Part shown: piece after piece, positions 25,193 through 33,794 of the stretch
Numbering within the stretch: the stretch's first letter is position 1
How the letters are laid out: every line of letters starts with the position of its first letter
Source of the DNA: Arthrobacter sp. 18067
Lineage (GTDB): Bacteria > Actinomycetota > Actinomycetes > Actinomycetales > Micrococcaceae
Assembly: GCF_902706295.1 (NCBI RefSeq)
Contig: NZ_CACSJJ010000023.1
Location: 1-64,000 of the forward strand
DNA length: 64,000 nt
Direction: 5' to 3'
Program-made: the position numbers and the translations under genes
The notes under the pieces: generated by a model
What the model was told of the DNA's origin: nothing
What the model saw: only the letters and a program-made list of their open reading frames with translations
Database searches by the model: none

Positions 25193-26028
25193 CCCTGGTC
25201 AACACGCGGGAACTCATGGACAGGGCCGCCGCATCCGGCACGGGCCAAGGTGCGTTCAACATCATCCACATCGAAACAGCCGAAGGGCTGGTGGCTGGAG
25301 CCGAAGCGGCCGGTGTTCCGCTGATTCTGCAGATCTCCGAGAACTGTGCCAAATACCATGGCGGGCTCGAGCCCATCGCATCAGCCGCCCTGGCCATCGC
25401 CCGTTCGGCCGCTGTGCCCGTCGCCCTTCACCTGGACCACGCCGAATCAGAAGACCTGGCGCTGGCCGCAGTGGACCTCGGCTTCGGTTCGGTCATGTAC
25501 GACGGCGCGCATCTTCCCTACGAATGGAACGTCGAAGTCACCCAACGCGTAGCCAAGTACGCACACGAGCATGGCGTGTACGTTGAGGCCGAACTTGGAA
25601 AGGTGGGAGGCAAGGACGGCGCCCACGCTCCGGGCGTCCGGACAGACCCCGCCGAGGCCAAGGCGTTCGTTGAGGCAACAGGTGTGGACGCGCTGGCAGT
25701 GGCTGTCGGTTCTTCCCATGCCATGACCGAACGCAGTGCCGCTTTGGACCTGCACCTGATCACACGTCTGAAGACCGCCGTCGGAAAACCGCTGGTCCTT
25801 CATGGCTCGTCAGGCGTCACAGACGAGATGCTCGTAGCCGCTATCGGTGCGGGTATGACTAAAATCAACGTATCCACACATTTGAACGGGTTCTTTACCC
25901 GCGCCGTCCGTGAGTACCTCGATGCCAACCCTGCAGTGGTAGATTCCCGGAAGTACATCAAGGCCGGCCGGGATGCCCTGGTGCTGGAGTCCGCACGTAT
26001 GCTGACGCTGTTCGCCAAAGCGAAATAG
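25189..26028 (+). CDS. Class II tagatose/fructose-bisphosphate aldolase (KbaY/GatY-like)
   Basis: This 279-residue zinc aldolase shows HLDHAES (zinc His and catalytic region), VEAELGKVGGKDG and VLHGSSGVTDEM, followed by KINVSTHLN. It should split tagatose 1,6-bisphosphate into dihydroxyacetone phosphate and glyceraldehyde 3-phosphate. I chose GTG 25189 because AAGGAG lies five bases upstream and the codon overlaps the preceding stop as GTGA; an ATG at 25174 lies upstream of that site. A fructose-bisphosphate substrate is possible, but the operon context favours tagatose. Confidence 0.86.
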   Translation: MTLVNTRELMDRAAASGTGQGAFNIIHIETAEGLVAGAEAAGVPLILQISENCAKYHGGLEPIASAALAIARSAAVPVALHLDHAESEDLALAAVDLGFGSVMYDGAHLPYEWNVEVTQRVAKYAHEHGVYVEAELGKVGGKDGAHAPGVRTDPAEAKAFVEATGVDALAVAVGSSHAMTERSAALDLHLITRLKTAVGKPLVLHGSSGVTDEMLVAAIGAGMTKINVSTHLNGFFTRAVREYLDANPAVVDSRKYIKAGRDALVLESARMLTLFAKAK

Positions 26029-26051
26029 CAGGAACCCGCGAAAGGCTCGTC

Positions 26052-26843
26052 ATGACCCGCACCGATCGGCTGACCGCCATCCTCGATCTCCTGGCCGAGT
26101 CCGGCCATGTGGAAGTCGAGGAAATCGTGACGCGTCTTGGCGTGTCACCAGCCACGGCACGACGAGACCTGGACAGCCTCGCCAAGCAGCGGTTGCTCAG
26201 CCGGACCCGGGGCGGCGCCACCACTGGATCAGTGGCCTACGACCTTCCGGGCAGGTACAACCGTGACGATCACGCAGTGGCCAAGCAGGAAATTGCCTTG
26301 GCAGCGTCGTCGTTGATCCGGCCCGGTGCTGTGATTGGGCTCAGCGGCGGGACCACCAACACGGCCTTGGCCCAGCTCCTTTCCACCCGCGAGGACCTTA
26401 ACGCTCCGTCCCACACGCCCACGCTGACGGTGGTGACCAATGCCATCAACATTGCCTCGCAGCTGGCAGTCCGGCCCAATATCAAGATCATGGTCACCGG
26501 CGGCATCCTGAACCCGCGTTCCTACGAACTCGTGGGCCCCTACACGGATGTCATCATGCAGAAAGTCGCTTTGGACATTGCGTTCATTGGCGTCAACGGC
26601 GTGGACCCGGACCTGGGTCCCACCATCACCGATGAAGGCGAAGCCATGGTCAACACGGTGATGGCACGCCGGGCAACGGAATCCTACGTTGTGGCCGACT
26701 CTTCCAAGGTAGGCCGCCGCTCCTTCGCCGCCATGGCCGGCTACGACTTCAGGCACCTCATCACCGATTCCGGTATCAGCGCCGAGGACAAAACCGCCTT
26801 CGAAGCCAAGGGCACCGAAGTCATCGTCGCGCCTGCCAGCTAG
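26052..26843 (+). CDS. DeoR/AgaR-family transcriptional regulator
   Basis: This 263-residue repressor has an N-terminal DeoR winged helix (VEVEEIVTRLGVSPATARRDL) and the sensor domain with IGLSGGTTNTALAQ and DIAFIGVNGVDPDLGPTITDEGE. Its likely ligand is a phosphorylated sugar such as tagatose 6-phosphate. It closes the operon 23 bp after the aldolase gene and probably represses the promoter at 22.3 kb, perhaps also that at 5.5 kb. The gene converges with the next one, with 9 bp between the stops and no visible terminator. Confidence 0.88.
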   Translation: MTRTDRLTAILDLLAESGHVEVEEIVTRLGVSPATARRDLDSLAKQRLLSRTRGGATTGSVAYDLPGRYNRDDHAVAKQEIALAASSLIRPGAVIGLSGGTTNTALAQLLSTREDLNAPSHTPTLTVVTNAINIASQLAVRPNIKIMVTGGILNPRSYELVGPYTDVIMQKVALDIAFIGVNGVDPDLGPTITDEGEAMVNTVMARRATESYVVADSSKVGRRSFAAMAGYDFRHLITDSGISAEDKTAFEAKGTEVIVAPAS

Positions 26844-26852
26844 GGTTGCTTG

Positions 26853-27533
26853 CTAGAACCGCATCCTCGGTGCGTGAAGGACTGAGTCGTCTACATCCCT
26901 GGGCACCCACTGGCTGAACGGTAAATCCAAGGTGTACTGGTCGTCGTCGTTCTTGATCAGTGTGCGCAGCTCGGCGTTATCCGGGTTGTTGAGCGACTCG
27001 AAGTACTCAACTGTCCAGTGGAACCAGCGCATGCAAAACAGGCGCATGGTCAGTCCGTGCGTCACAAGGAGTGTATTCGGGGCATAGCTGGGCTTTTGCC
27101 AGTGGCGGTAGAGCGTCTCCATGAACGATGACACGCGGTCGTACACGTCAGAGCCGGACTCACCCTCGCGGAACCGGTAGAAGAAATGGCCGTACAGGTT
27201 GCGCAACTCCTTTTGGTCTTCGATTTCCCCGGCTATTTGGAAGTTGGCCCAGTCCTGCTCCCGCAGCCGGGGTTCCTCAATGACGCGCTCGATCAGCGGG
27301 CCAAGATTCATCGCTTCCAGGGTTTGGTAGGCCCGCAGATACGGCGACACGTAGACGCAGACCTGCTCGCCATCGAGTTTCCGGCGAAGGTCTTCACCGG
27401 CAATCCGGGCCTGCTCCACCCCCATCTCAGTCAGGGGGATCCGATAATCCGGCACCCGGTTGTAGATGGTCGTGTCGGCATTGGCGGCCGACTGGCCGTG
27501 CCGGATCATGAAGATTCTCGCTGGGGCGCCCAT
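26853..27533 (-). CDS. Histidine phosphatase family protein
   Basis: This 226-residue protein has the phosphoglycerate-mutase-type motif RIFMIRHGQSAANAD with the catalytic His, and LLVTHGLTMRLF with the second His. It belongs to branch 1 of the histidine phosphatases; many such proteins dephosphorylate small sugar phosphates or nucleotides. The phosphate acceptor is unknown. Two starts are possible: ATG 27533, used here, or ATG 27545, four residues longer and possibly leaderless. It is divergent from the CPBP gene. Confidence 0.78.
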   Translation of the reverse strand: MGAPARIFMIRHGQSAANADTTIYNRVPDYRIPLTEMGVEQARIAGEDLRRKLDGEQVCVYVSPYLRAYQTLEAMNLGPLIERVIEEPRLREQDWANFQIAGEIEDQKELRNLYGHFFYRFREGESGSDVYDRVSSFMETLYRHWQKPSYAPNTLLVTHGLTMRLFCMRWFHWTVEYFESLNNPDNAELRTLIKNDDDQYTLDLPFSQWVPRDVDDSVLHAPRMRF

Positions 27534-27595
27534 CCCACCAAGCATAGGTGCGCGGTTCCCGGCAAAGTGGCAGGAACTGCGGGCAAGATAGGTAC

Positions 27596-28369
27596 ATGTT
27601 CCTTGCTTCCCGCCGCCGGCTGCGCGCCGAAGTACTTATTGTGTTGGGCCTTTCCCTGGGCCAGTCGGCCGTCTACTCCGTGGTGCAACTGCTGGACAAG
27701 ATGACGCGCGCACCGTTGGCCGACGCCACCTCAACGCTGAACAGGTCCCAAAGCACGCGCGAGTACTTCGATCTCACGTACCAACTGCTGGACATCATCT
27801 TCGCGCTGGTACCCGTGGCCCTGGTGTTCTATTTCTTGTCCATGCATATCCAGACAAACCGGGACGGCGAGAGCGGTTCGGCGTTCGCCCGGCTGGGCTT
27901 CAACTTTGCCAGGCCCGGAAAAGACCTGCTTCAGGGTTTGGGACTGGCGGCGGCTATCGGCATTCCCTCGCTGGGTCTTTACGCGGCCGGGCGGGCCCTC
28001 GGAATCACCACGGCGATTGTTCCCAGCGGACTGGACGCCTACTGGTGGACCGTGCCGGTGCTGATCCTCTCGGCCATCCGGCACGCAATCGTCGAAGAAG
28101 TGATCGTGGTGGGGTACCTCATGGACCGCTTCGGCAAGTTCGGCTGGAGCATGCCGGCAGCGATCGTTGTCAGCGCCGTCCTGCGGGGCAGCTACCACCT
28201 GTACCAGGGCTTCGGGCCATTCATTGGCAACGTCGTCATGGGGCTGGTGTTCGCGTGGATCTATACCAAGACCAGGCGGGTGATGCCGTTGGTGATTGCC
28301 CACGCGTTGCTGGACATTGTGGCATTCGTAGGGTTCAGTCTGTTCGGCAAGGCAATGGGCCTTGGCTAG
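27596..28369 (+). CDS. CPBP-family intramembrane metalloprotease
   Basis: This 257-residue membrane protein has the CPBP (Abi/CAAX protease and bacteriocin-processing) motifs: the glutamate pair in AIVEEVIVVGYL, RGSYHLYQG, and HALLDIVAF near the C-terminus. About seven hydrophobic segments are visible. Such proteins cleave membrane substrates, but the target is unknown. I took ATG 27596 (MFLASRRRL), after which the first membrane span comes quickly; a longer frame from 27548 would add 16 polar residues. Confidence 0.8.
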   Translation: MFLASRRRLRAEVLIVLGLSLGQSAVYSVVQLLDKMTRAPLADATSTLNRSQSTREYFDLTYQLLDIIFALVPVALVFYFLSMHIQTNRDGESGSAFARLGFNFARPGKDLLQGLGLAAAIGIPSLGLYAAGRALGITTAIVPSGLDAYWWTVPVLILSAIRHAIVEEVIVVGYLMDRFGKFGWSMPAAIVVSAVLRGSYHLYQGFGPFIGNVVMGLVFAWIYTKTRRVMPLVIAHALLDIVAFVGFSLFGKAMGLG

Positions 28370-28404
28370 CCGACCGTCAACGGCAACGGACGCTTAAAAG
28401 TATC

Positions 28405-28452
28405 CGGCCGCCATCGGTGGGTGACGTCATTGGCACCCGCTGATGGCGGCCG
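28405..28452. terminator. Bidirectional terminator hairpin
   Basis: An 11-bp perfect outer stem (28405-28415 with 28442-28452) with an inner GGGTG/CACCC pairing lies between the convergent CPBP and glyoxalase-like genes. Flanking A and T runs are short. Confidence 0.55.
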
Positions 28453-28508
28453 AAGTTTACCGGGCATGGTTGACCCGGTCCCGGGACTGGCCCGGATAGG
28501 GGGAACGG

Positions 28509-29147
28509 TCAGATCGTGACGGCCCCGGAGGCGGTTTCGAAGGTGACAGCCAGGATGCCGGGAGTGCCATGCGGGGCCATCCACTGGACCGCTACGTCCT
28601 CAAGCGGCTTTTCCACCGGTTCGCCCAACCACTCGGTAACGCGTTCGGCCGAGCCCGCAATAGTGAGGCTGGACATCTTGACGTCGCTCTCGTAGATCCT
28701 GGACGGGTGCAGGGCGGGGTCGCCCTCCCACTTGAGCAGGTACGGCACCTGGGGATCGGCGATCAAGCCGAGGATTCCGATTTGCTGCCACACCAGTTCG
28801 CGGCCGTCCGGGAACTTGCGGTTGCCCGGAACAGCGGAGCGGCCAAGGCGGTCTTCGAACGGGGCGAGGTCGTCAACAGCGACGCACCAGCCCATCCAAC
28901 CTCCTCCGGCAGCTGAGCGTGCACGGACGGCTTGGCCAAAGGGTGCTTTGTCTGAAGCAGGGTGGTCCAGGACCTCCACCACTTCAAGGTACTTGTTATC
29001 CGCAAGGGGAATGATCATGTTCCGGGTACCGAAGCGCGGGTGCACTCCGCCCCGGACAGCGTCCACTCCCAGTGCCGCGGAAATTCGTTCGGTAGTGGCC
29101 AAAAGGCCATCTCGTTCACAGGCGTAAGAGACGTGATCCATGCGCAT
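28509..29147 (-). CDS. Glyoxalase-like (VOC superfamily) protein
   Basis: This 212-residue protein starts with MDHVSYACERDG and has GTRNMIIPLADNKYLEVVEVLD, the pattern of the glyoxalase-like domain proteins of the vicinal-oxygen-chelate fold. The metal ligands His near the N-terminus and Glu in YLEVVEV are plausible. No specific reaction can be named. ATG 29147 or, two codons later, ATG 29141 could be the start; upstream frame is unsupported. It is divergent from metY. Confidence 0.7.
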   Translation of the reverse strand: MRMDHVSYACERDGLLATTERISAALGVDAVRGGVHPRFGTRNMIIPLADNKYLEVVEVLDHPASDKAPFGQAVRARSAAGGGWMGWCVAVDDLAPFEDRLGRSAVPGNRKFPDGRELVWQQIGILGLIADPQVPYLLKWEGDPALHPSRIYESDVKMSSLTIAGSAERVTEWLGEPVEKPLEDVAVQWMAPHGTPGILAVTFETASGAVTI

Positions 29148-29212
29148 GGCTTCATCTTGGCACTTTGTGATCGGGGTCTCAGCTAAGTCAAGCCTAACTA
29201 AGGTGGGATGTG

Positions 29213-29218
29213 TATAAA
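29213..29218 (+). promoter_or_regulatory. Possible -10 element before metY
   Basis: TATAAA at 29213-29218 is the only strong -10-like hexamer in the 226-bp gap between the glyoxalase-like gene and metY. No convincing -35 stands at 16-18 bp, and the leader to the metY start would be about 150 bases. Confidence 0.25.
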
Positions 29219-29373
29219 CTGCGCCGGTGGGCGTCATGGAGGGACGCGAAAAGACCGAAAGATTCCACCGGCGTCACAAAGCTGTCTTAGCCTCCGGACA
29301 CTTCCTAGACTGGCCCCAGCTCACACCGCACCATATTCCCGCCGAACCCATGCGTCACGAACAGGAGAACTCC

Positions 29374-30690
29374 ATGTCCCAAGGATGGTCTTTCGAAACC
29401 CGCCAGATCCACGCAGGCCAGGAGCCCGACGCTGCCACAGGTGCGAGGTCGCTGCCGATCTACCAGACCACGTCCTTCGTGTTCCCCAGTGCCGAAAGTG
29501 CGGCCAATCGCTTTGCCTTGGCCGAACTCGCACCCATCTATACCCGGATCGGCAATCCGACACAGGACGCCGTGGAGCAGCGTGTCGCGAGCCTTGAGGG
29601 CGGACTGGGCGCACTCTTGCTTAGCTCCGGCCAGGCCGCCGAGACATTCGCCATCCTGAATATCGCCGAGGCGGGGGACCACATCGTAGCGAGCCCCAGC
29701 CTGTACGGCGGTACGTACAACCTGCTGGCGCACACGCTGAAGAAGTTCGGAATCTCGGTCACGTTCGTGGAAGATCCGGACAACCTGGACCAATGGCGTG
29801 ATGCTGTCCAGCCGAACACCAAGCTGTTCTTCGGCGAGGTTGTTTCCAACCCCCGCCAGGATGTGCTGGATATCGAGGGTATCGCCCACACGGCACATGA
29901 GGCCGGTGTGCCCCTGATCGTCGACAACACCCTGTCCACGCCGTACCTCATCCGGCCCATTGAGTGGGGCGCGGACATCGTGGTCCATTCCGCAACCAAG
30001 TACCTGGGCGGTCACGGCTCCGCAATCGCCGGAGTGATCGTGGACTCCGGCAACTTCGACTTCGGCAAGGATCCGGAGCGCTTCCCTGGCTTCAACACGC
30101 CGGACCCCAGCTACAACGGTCTGGTCTACGCCCGGGACCTGGGCAAGGACGGCGCGCTGGGCGCCAACCTTTCCTACATCCTGAAGGCCCGCGTCCAGTT
30201 GCTGCGCGACCTCGGCTCGGCCGTCTCCCCGTTCAATGCCTTCCTCATTGCCCAGGGCTTGGAGACGTTGAGCCTGCGCGTGGAACGCCACGTAGCGAAC
30301 GCCGCCAAGATTGCCGAGTGGCTTGAAAGCCACGACGACGTCGAATCGGTGGCCTATGCGGGCCTGCCGTCCAGCCCGTGGTACGACCGCGGCCGAAAGT
30401 ATGGCCCCAAGGGCACTGGCGCAATTGTTGCCTTCAACATCAAGGGCGGCGTGGAAGCCGGCAAGCGCTTCGTGGACGGACTGGAGCTGCACTCCCACGT
30501 CGCCAACATCGGCGACGTCCGCTCCTTGGTCATCCACCCGGCGTCCACCACGCACAGCCAGCTGACGGAGGAACAGCAGCTTGTTGCAGGCGTCAACCCC
30601 GGCCTGGTGCGGTTGTCCGTAGGCATCGAGCACGTGGATGACATCATCGCCGACCTCGAAGCCGGATTCAGGGCCGCCAAGGGCGCCTGA
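29374..30690 (+). CDS. metY: O-acetylhomoserine sulfhydrylase
   Basis: This 438-residue PLP enzyme makes homocysteine from O-acetylhomoserine and sulfide, and may also use O-acetylserine. It shows the Cys/Met metabolism PLP family features: PIYQTTSFVF, YTRIGNPTQ, the PLP lysine in VHSATKYLGGHG, and VRLSVGIEHVDDI near the end. The length (about 430) and the SYNGL segment separate it from cystathionine gamma-synthase. AGGAG precedes ATG 29374 by eight bases. metX, which supplies O-acetylhomoserine, follows 294 bp downstream behind a terminator and a riboswitch. Confidence 0.93.
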   Translation: MSQGWSFETRQIHAGQEPDAATGARSLPIYQTTSFVFPSAESAANRFALAELAPIYTRIGNPTQDAVEQRVASLEGGLGALLLSSGQAAETFAILNIAEAGDHIVASPSLYGGTYNLLAHTLKKFGISVTFVEDPDNLDQWRDAVQPNTKLFFGEVVSNPRQDVLDIEGIAHTAHEAGVPLIVDNTLSTPYLIRPIEWGADIVVHSATKYLGGHGSAIAGVIVDSGNFDFGKDPERFPGFNTPDPSYNGLVYARDLGKDGALGANLSYILKARVQLLRDLGSAVSPFNAFLIAQGLETLSLRVERHVANAAKIAEWLESHDDVESVAYAGLPSSPWYDRGRKYGPKGTGAIVAFNIKGGVEAGKRFVDGLELHSHVANIGDVRSLVIHPASTTHSQLTEEQQLVAGVNPGLVRLSVGIEHVDDIIADLEAGFRAAKGA

Positions 30691-30711
30691 CGCCGGGGCT
30701 CATCACCTCCG

Positions 30712-30760
30712 CCGGGAGTGCCGCCCGCGTCGACGATTATTCGCCGGGCGGCACTCCTGG
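30712..30760 (+). terminator. Hairpin terminator after metY
   Basis: A 16-bp stem with one G-T pair (30712-30727 with 30745-30760) begins 22 bp after the metY stop and is followed by ATGCTTCTTC. It separates metY transcription from the riboswitch-controlled metX. Confidence 0.7.
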
Positions 30761-30853
30761 ATGCTTCTTCGTGAATGAAGCTAGCCCAAACCGTCACACT
30801 GTTGTCACATTCTTCGCCAGAACCGCCCTGCATTTCCTAGACTCTTCGTATTA

Positions 30854-30972
30854 GGTCATGAGTGCCAGCACACAGCCCCGGCTTGCTGGCCGGCAACCCT
30901 CCTCCGCGGTGGGGTGCCCCGGGTGAAGACCTGGCCTGTTCGCACGCAAGGCGACGGGCAAGCGCGAGGATA
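30854..30972 (+). ncRNA. SAM-IV riboswitch upstream of metX
   Basis: The leader shows the conserved core of the actinobacterial SAM-IV class: GGTCATGAGTGCCAGC, then CCCCGGCTTGCTGGCCGGCA with its self-complementary arms, then GCGGTGGGGTGCCCCGGGTG and GAAGACC. GGTC at 30854 and GACC at 30928 can close P1. SAM-IV elements bind S-adenosylmethionine and lower expression of methionine genes. The element ends 12 bp before metX, which favours control of translation initiation. The boundaries of the 3' pseudoknot part are approximate. Confidence 0.88.
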
Positions 30973-30984
30973 GGTGTCAAAGGA

Positions 30985-32106
30985 ATGACCATTACTGCTA
31001 CAGCCCTTCCAAAATCCGGAGAAGAAGACGGAACCGTCAAGTACGCCGGGATCGGGCCGCTGGAGCTTGAAGCCGGCGGGTTCCTTCCGGACGTTGTCCT
31101 GGCGTATGAAACGTGGGGCCGGCTGAACGCGGACGCGTCCAACGCTGTGCTCATCCAGCATGCGCTCACGGGCAGCACGCACGTCGCGCGTGGAGCCACT
31201 GACGAAGAAGGCTGGTGGGAGCAGTTGGTTGGGCCGGGTGCCACCATCGACACCAACAAGTTCTTCGTCATCTCCATCAACATCGTGGGTGGGTGTTACG
31301 GCAGCACCGGCCCATCGTCAGAAGCACCGGACGGCCAGCCCTGGGGCTCACGTTTTCCCTTGATCACCCTGCGCGACAGTACGGAGACCGAGGCCCGACT
31401 GGCTGATGCCTTGGGTATCGATGCCTGGCACGCCGTCCTGGGCGGTTCGATGGGCGGCGCCCGGGCTCTTGAGTGGGCAGTGACGTTCCCGGACAGGGTC
31501 AAACGCTGCGCCGTCATCTCGGTGGGCGCCCACAGCACGGCGGAGCAGATTGCATTCGCACAAGCCCAGACTCTGGCTATCAGGCAGGACCCGAACTTCA
31601 ACAACGGCGACTACTACGGTGGCACTGCCCCCGAGCACGGATTGGCGCTGGCCCGGCGCATCGCCCACATCACCTACCGCTCAGCGTTGGAGCTGGATTT
31701 CCGCTTTGGCCGCGAAGCCCAGCACCAGGAGACACCGCTTGCTGCTGCGGTGTTGGGGGAGCGTGGCCGCTATCAGGTGGAAAGCTATTTGGACCACCAA
31801 GGGACAAAGCTGGTCCGCCGTTTTGATGCCAACAGCTACATCGCCATCACCGAGGCATTGATGTCCCACGACGTCACGCGGGGCCGCGGCTCGCTGCAGG
31901 CGGCACTGTCCCGGACCACGGCAGAGTTCTTCGTCGCAGCGGTGGACACGGACAGGCTCTACTTCCCGGCGCAATCGCGTGAATTGGCTGCTGCGCTCCC
32001 GGGCGACGTGCCGGTTCACGTCATTGAGGCGCCCATTGGCCACGACGGGTTCCTCACCGAAATTGGCCAGCTTTCAACACAGCTCCGCGAGTCGTTCTTC
32101 GCCTAA
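30985..32106 (+). CDS. metX: Homoserine O-acetyltransferase
   Basis: This 373-residue alpha/beta hydrolase-fold enzyme transfers acetyl from acetyl-CoA to homoserine, the first committed step of methionine synthesis. The family signatures NAVLIQHALTGSTHV, the nucleophile elbow LGGSMGGARALEW, VDTDRLYFP (catalytic Asp) and IGHDGFL (catalytic His) are all present. ATG 30985 comes directly after AAAGGA, so the ribosome binding site is close and weak, fitting riboswitch control. A longer open frame from 30862 would translate the riboswitch itself and is rejected. Confidence 0.94.
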   Translation: MTITATALPKSGEEDGTVKYAGIGPLELEAGGFLPDVVLAYETWGRLNADASNAVLIQHALTGSTHVARGATDEEGWWEQLVGPGATIDTNKFFVISINIVGGCYGSTGPSSEAPDGQPWGSRFPLITLRDSTETEARLADALGIDAWHAVLGGSMGGARALEWAVTFPDRVKRCAVISVGAHSTAEQIAFAQAQTLAIRQDPNFNNGDYYGGTAPEHGLALARRIAHITYRSALELDFRFGREAQHQETPLAAAVLGERGRYQVESYLDHQGTKLVRRFDANSYIAITEALMSHDVTRGRGSLQAALSRTTAEFFVAAVDTDRLYFPAQSRELAAALPGDVPVHVIEAPIGHDGFLTEIGQLSTQLRESFFA

Positions 32107-32127
32107 GTATCCGGACGGATCTAATGG

Positions 32128-32562
32128 CTAGCCGTTCATGATGTCGGCGCGCTGCTTCATGTAGTCCTCCATGGCGATCTCGCCGTTGCTGAACTTAGCG
32201 TCCAGTTCTGCCAGCTTCCGTGCCCGGTAGCCCTGCGGCTCAGAGCCGCTGGATGCCGGGAACGGCGCGGGGGATGAAGGGCTCGACGGCGGCCCGGCAT
32301 GCGGTGCGTCATCTGCGGGGCGGATGACGGTCGGCTCGGACGGGTACCCAGGGTAGTTCTGCGGCGGGTAGTTCTGCTCCGGATAGCCCTGCTGCGGATA
32401 ACTCTGCGGGGGATAGCCCGGGCCGGGCAGGTTCTGCTGGGGGTAGCCGGGGCCGCGGAAGTCGCCATGCTGGATCCGACGCGCCCGGGAGCGGTTATAC
32501 ATGCGGATCCCGAGTGGAATCAGCCACGAGCAGACGATGATCCAGAAGATCAGATTGTTCAC
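32128..32562 (-). CDS. Small membrane-anchored SHOCT-domain protein
   Basis: This 144-residue protein has one N-terminal membrane span (NNLIFWIIVCSWLIPLGI), then a Pro/Tyr/Gln-rich stretch of PGYPQQN-like units (about residues 38-72). A C-terminal SHOCT domain (KLAELDAKFSNGEIAMEDY) completes it. SHOCT is a short oligomerisation or anchoring motif often found next to membrane parts. The GTG start at 32562 has AGGAGG eight bases upstream. Function is unknown. It converges with metX, with 21 bp between the stops. Confidence 0.75.
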   Translation of the reverse strand: MNNLIFWIIVCSWLIPLGIRMYNRSRARRIQHGDFRGPGYPQQNLPGPGYPPQSYPQQGYPEQNYPPQNYPGYPSEPTVIRPADDAPHAGPPSSPSSPAPFPASSGSEPQGYRARKLAELDAKFSNGEIAMEDYMKQRADIMNG

Positions 32563-32623
32563 AGTGCAGGCCTCCTAGGTCTTCTCCCAGCTTAGCCCTG
32601 CTGCTGAGATCGGCTCGGCGACG

Positions 32624-33784
32624 TCACACCAGCTTGGTCTCCATTCCCAGGAACCGGCCATAGCGCTCCGCCTCGGCCTCCAATGCGGCCTGCTGCTCAG
32701 CCGTTGCCGGCCGGTTCATGCGGACGTCCAACTCACAAGCCCCGCCGGAGAAGCCGTGGCGCCACCATCCGGCCAATCTGCCGTCCAGCAGGACCACGTG
32801 CATGGGTCCGTTGTCCTCGGGGAAATATGGAGCTGTCCCGCCCAGGTAGTGCCGGGACTGTGAGTAGCCCATGACGTATTCGTCGTAGCACTGGATGAGG
32901 TCAACGCGGGGGAGCCCGGAATCATCAGCCGGCGAGTGAGCATCAGTTCTGGTGAACTCGTCGACTTCGTCTGAGGCCAGGTAAAACGGGAGACCGTCAA
33001 AGGATACAGATGCGACGCTGCCGGGTGATAGGTCCTCAGCCACTTGGAGGCCCAGCTTCACGTCCTTCATGGTCAGCCCGGACCACACGGCGCAGTCTTT
33101 GACGGTGGCGGGTCCACGGCTGCCGAAGTACCGCAAGACCAACTGGCCCAAGGCCTTTTCGCGTAGCTCCCCGGTCAGTGGCGAACCAACGAAACCCGGC
33201 ACGCGTTCCTGGAACAGGGCGTACGTCTGTTTCAGTGCGCCACCGGCGGAGCGGACGGGGGCGCCGCTCACCAGGATGCAGCTGATTTCCGCGTGCATCA
33301 GATGGTAAATAAACCCAAGTCCTTTGCTCGGGAAGCCGGCTTGTCCCAGCACTTCAGCCAACTCTTCGCGGGTCTTATGGGCGCCCTCTGCCACGGCCTC
33401 GCCGAGGATCCGGCCACTCAGTACGGCTGATTCCTCATCCACACCCGTCTGGCGGTACATGCCTTTGTTTCCCTGATGAAGCCGGTCCGCCGAGAGCCCC
33501 ATCAGCCAGCCCAGATCGTCCCGGTGCACGAAATGCCAGGTGGGCCGGAGAATATGGGTCCGCAGGATCGTTCCGTCTGCTACCGCCTTTTCCACCTCGG
33601 TGGAGGTGCTGCCGGACGTCCTTTGTGCAAGCGTCCATCGCGCGTAGGGGAACTCCTGTGATTGGACGGCCAAGAGGTTGCGGACCACGTCGCCGGCATT
33701 CCGGGCAAGCGGAGCCCGTAACTGTTGCCTCCTTAGGCGCAGCCGCCGGACATTCTCTGCAGAATCGGAAACACCTCCCGCCAT
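32624..33784 (-). CDS. Winged-helix DNA-binding protein of the AlkZ-like (PF06224) family
   Basis: This 386-residue protein belongs to the family that includes the DNA glycosylases AlkZ and YcaQ. The segment LLAVQSQEFPYARWTLAQR carries a Q-x-Q pair at the place of the AlkZ catalytic motif, and HILRPTWHFVHRDDLGWL is characteristic. If active, it would remove damaged or crosslinked bases. Many members remain untested, so repair activity is an inference. I chose ATG 33784; the frame extends upstream without similarity. It lies in a same-strand group with the SGNH hydrolase. Confidence 0.75.
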   Translation of the reverse strand: MAGGVSDSAENVRRLRLRRQQLRAPLARNAGDVVRNLLAVQSQEFPYARWTLAQRTSGSTSTEVEKAVADGTILRTHILRPTWHFVHRDDLGWLMGLSADRLHQGNKGMYRQTGVDEESAVLSGRILGEAVAEGAHKTREELAEVLGQAGFPSKGLGFIYHLMHAEISCILVSGAPVRSAGGALKQTYALFQERVPGFVGSPLTGELREKALGQLVLRYFGSRGPATVKDCAVWSGLTMKDVKLGLQVAEDLSPGSVASVSFDGLPFYLASDEVDEFTRTDAHSPADDSGLPRVDLIQCYDEYVMGYSQSRHYLGGTAPYFPEDNGPMHVVLLDGRLAGWWRHGFSGGACELDVRMNRPATAEQQAALEAEAERYGRFLGMETKLV

Positions 33785-33794
33785 GGATGTCACC

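Noticed and set aside
29181..29204. Possible iron-box (IdeR/DtxR-like) sequence before metY
   Set aside because: It matches the consensus at about 12 of 19 positions by eye, lacks the required symmetry and has no iron-related gene beside it.
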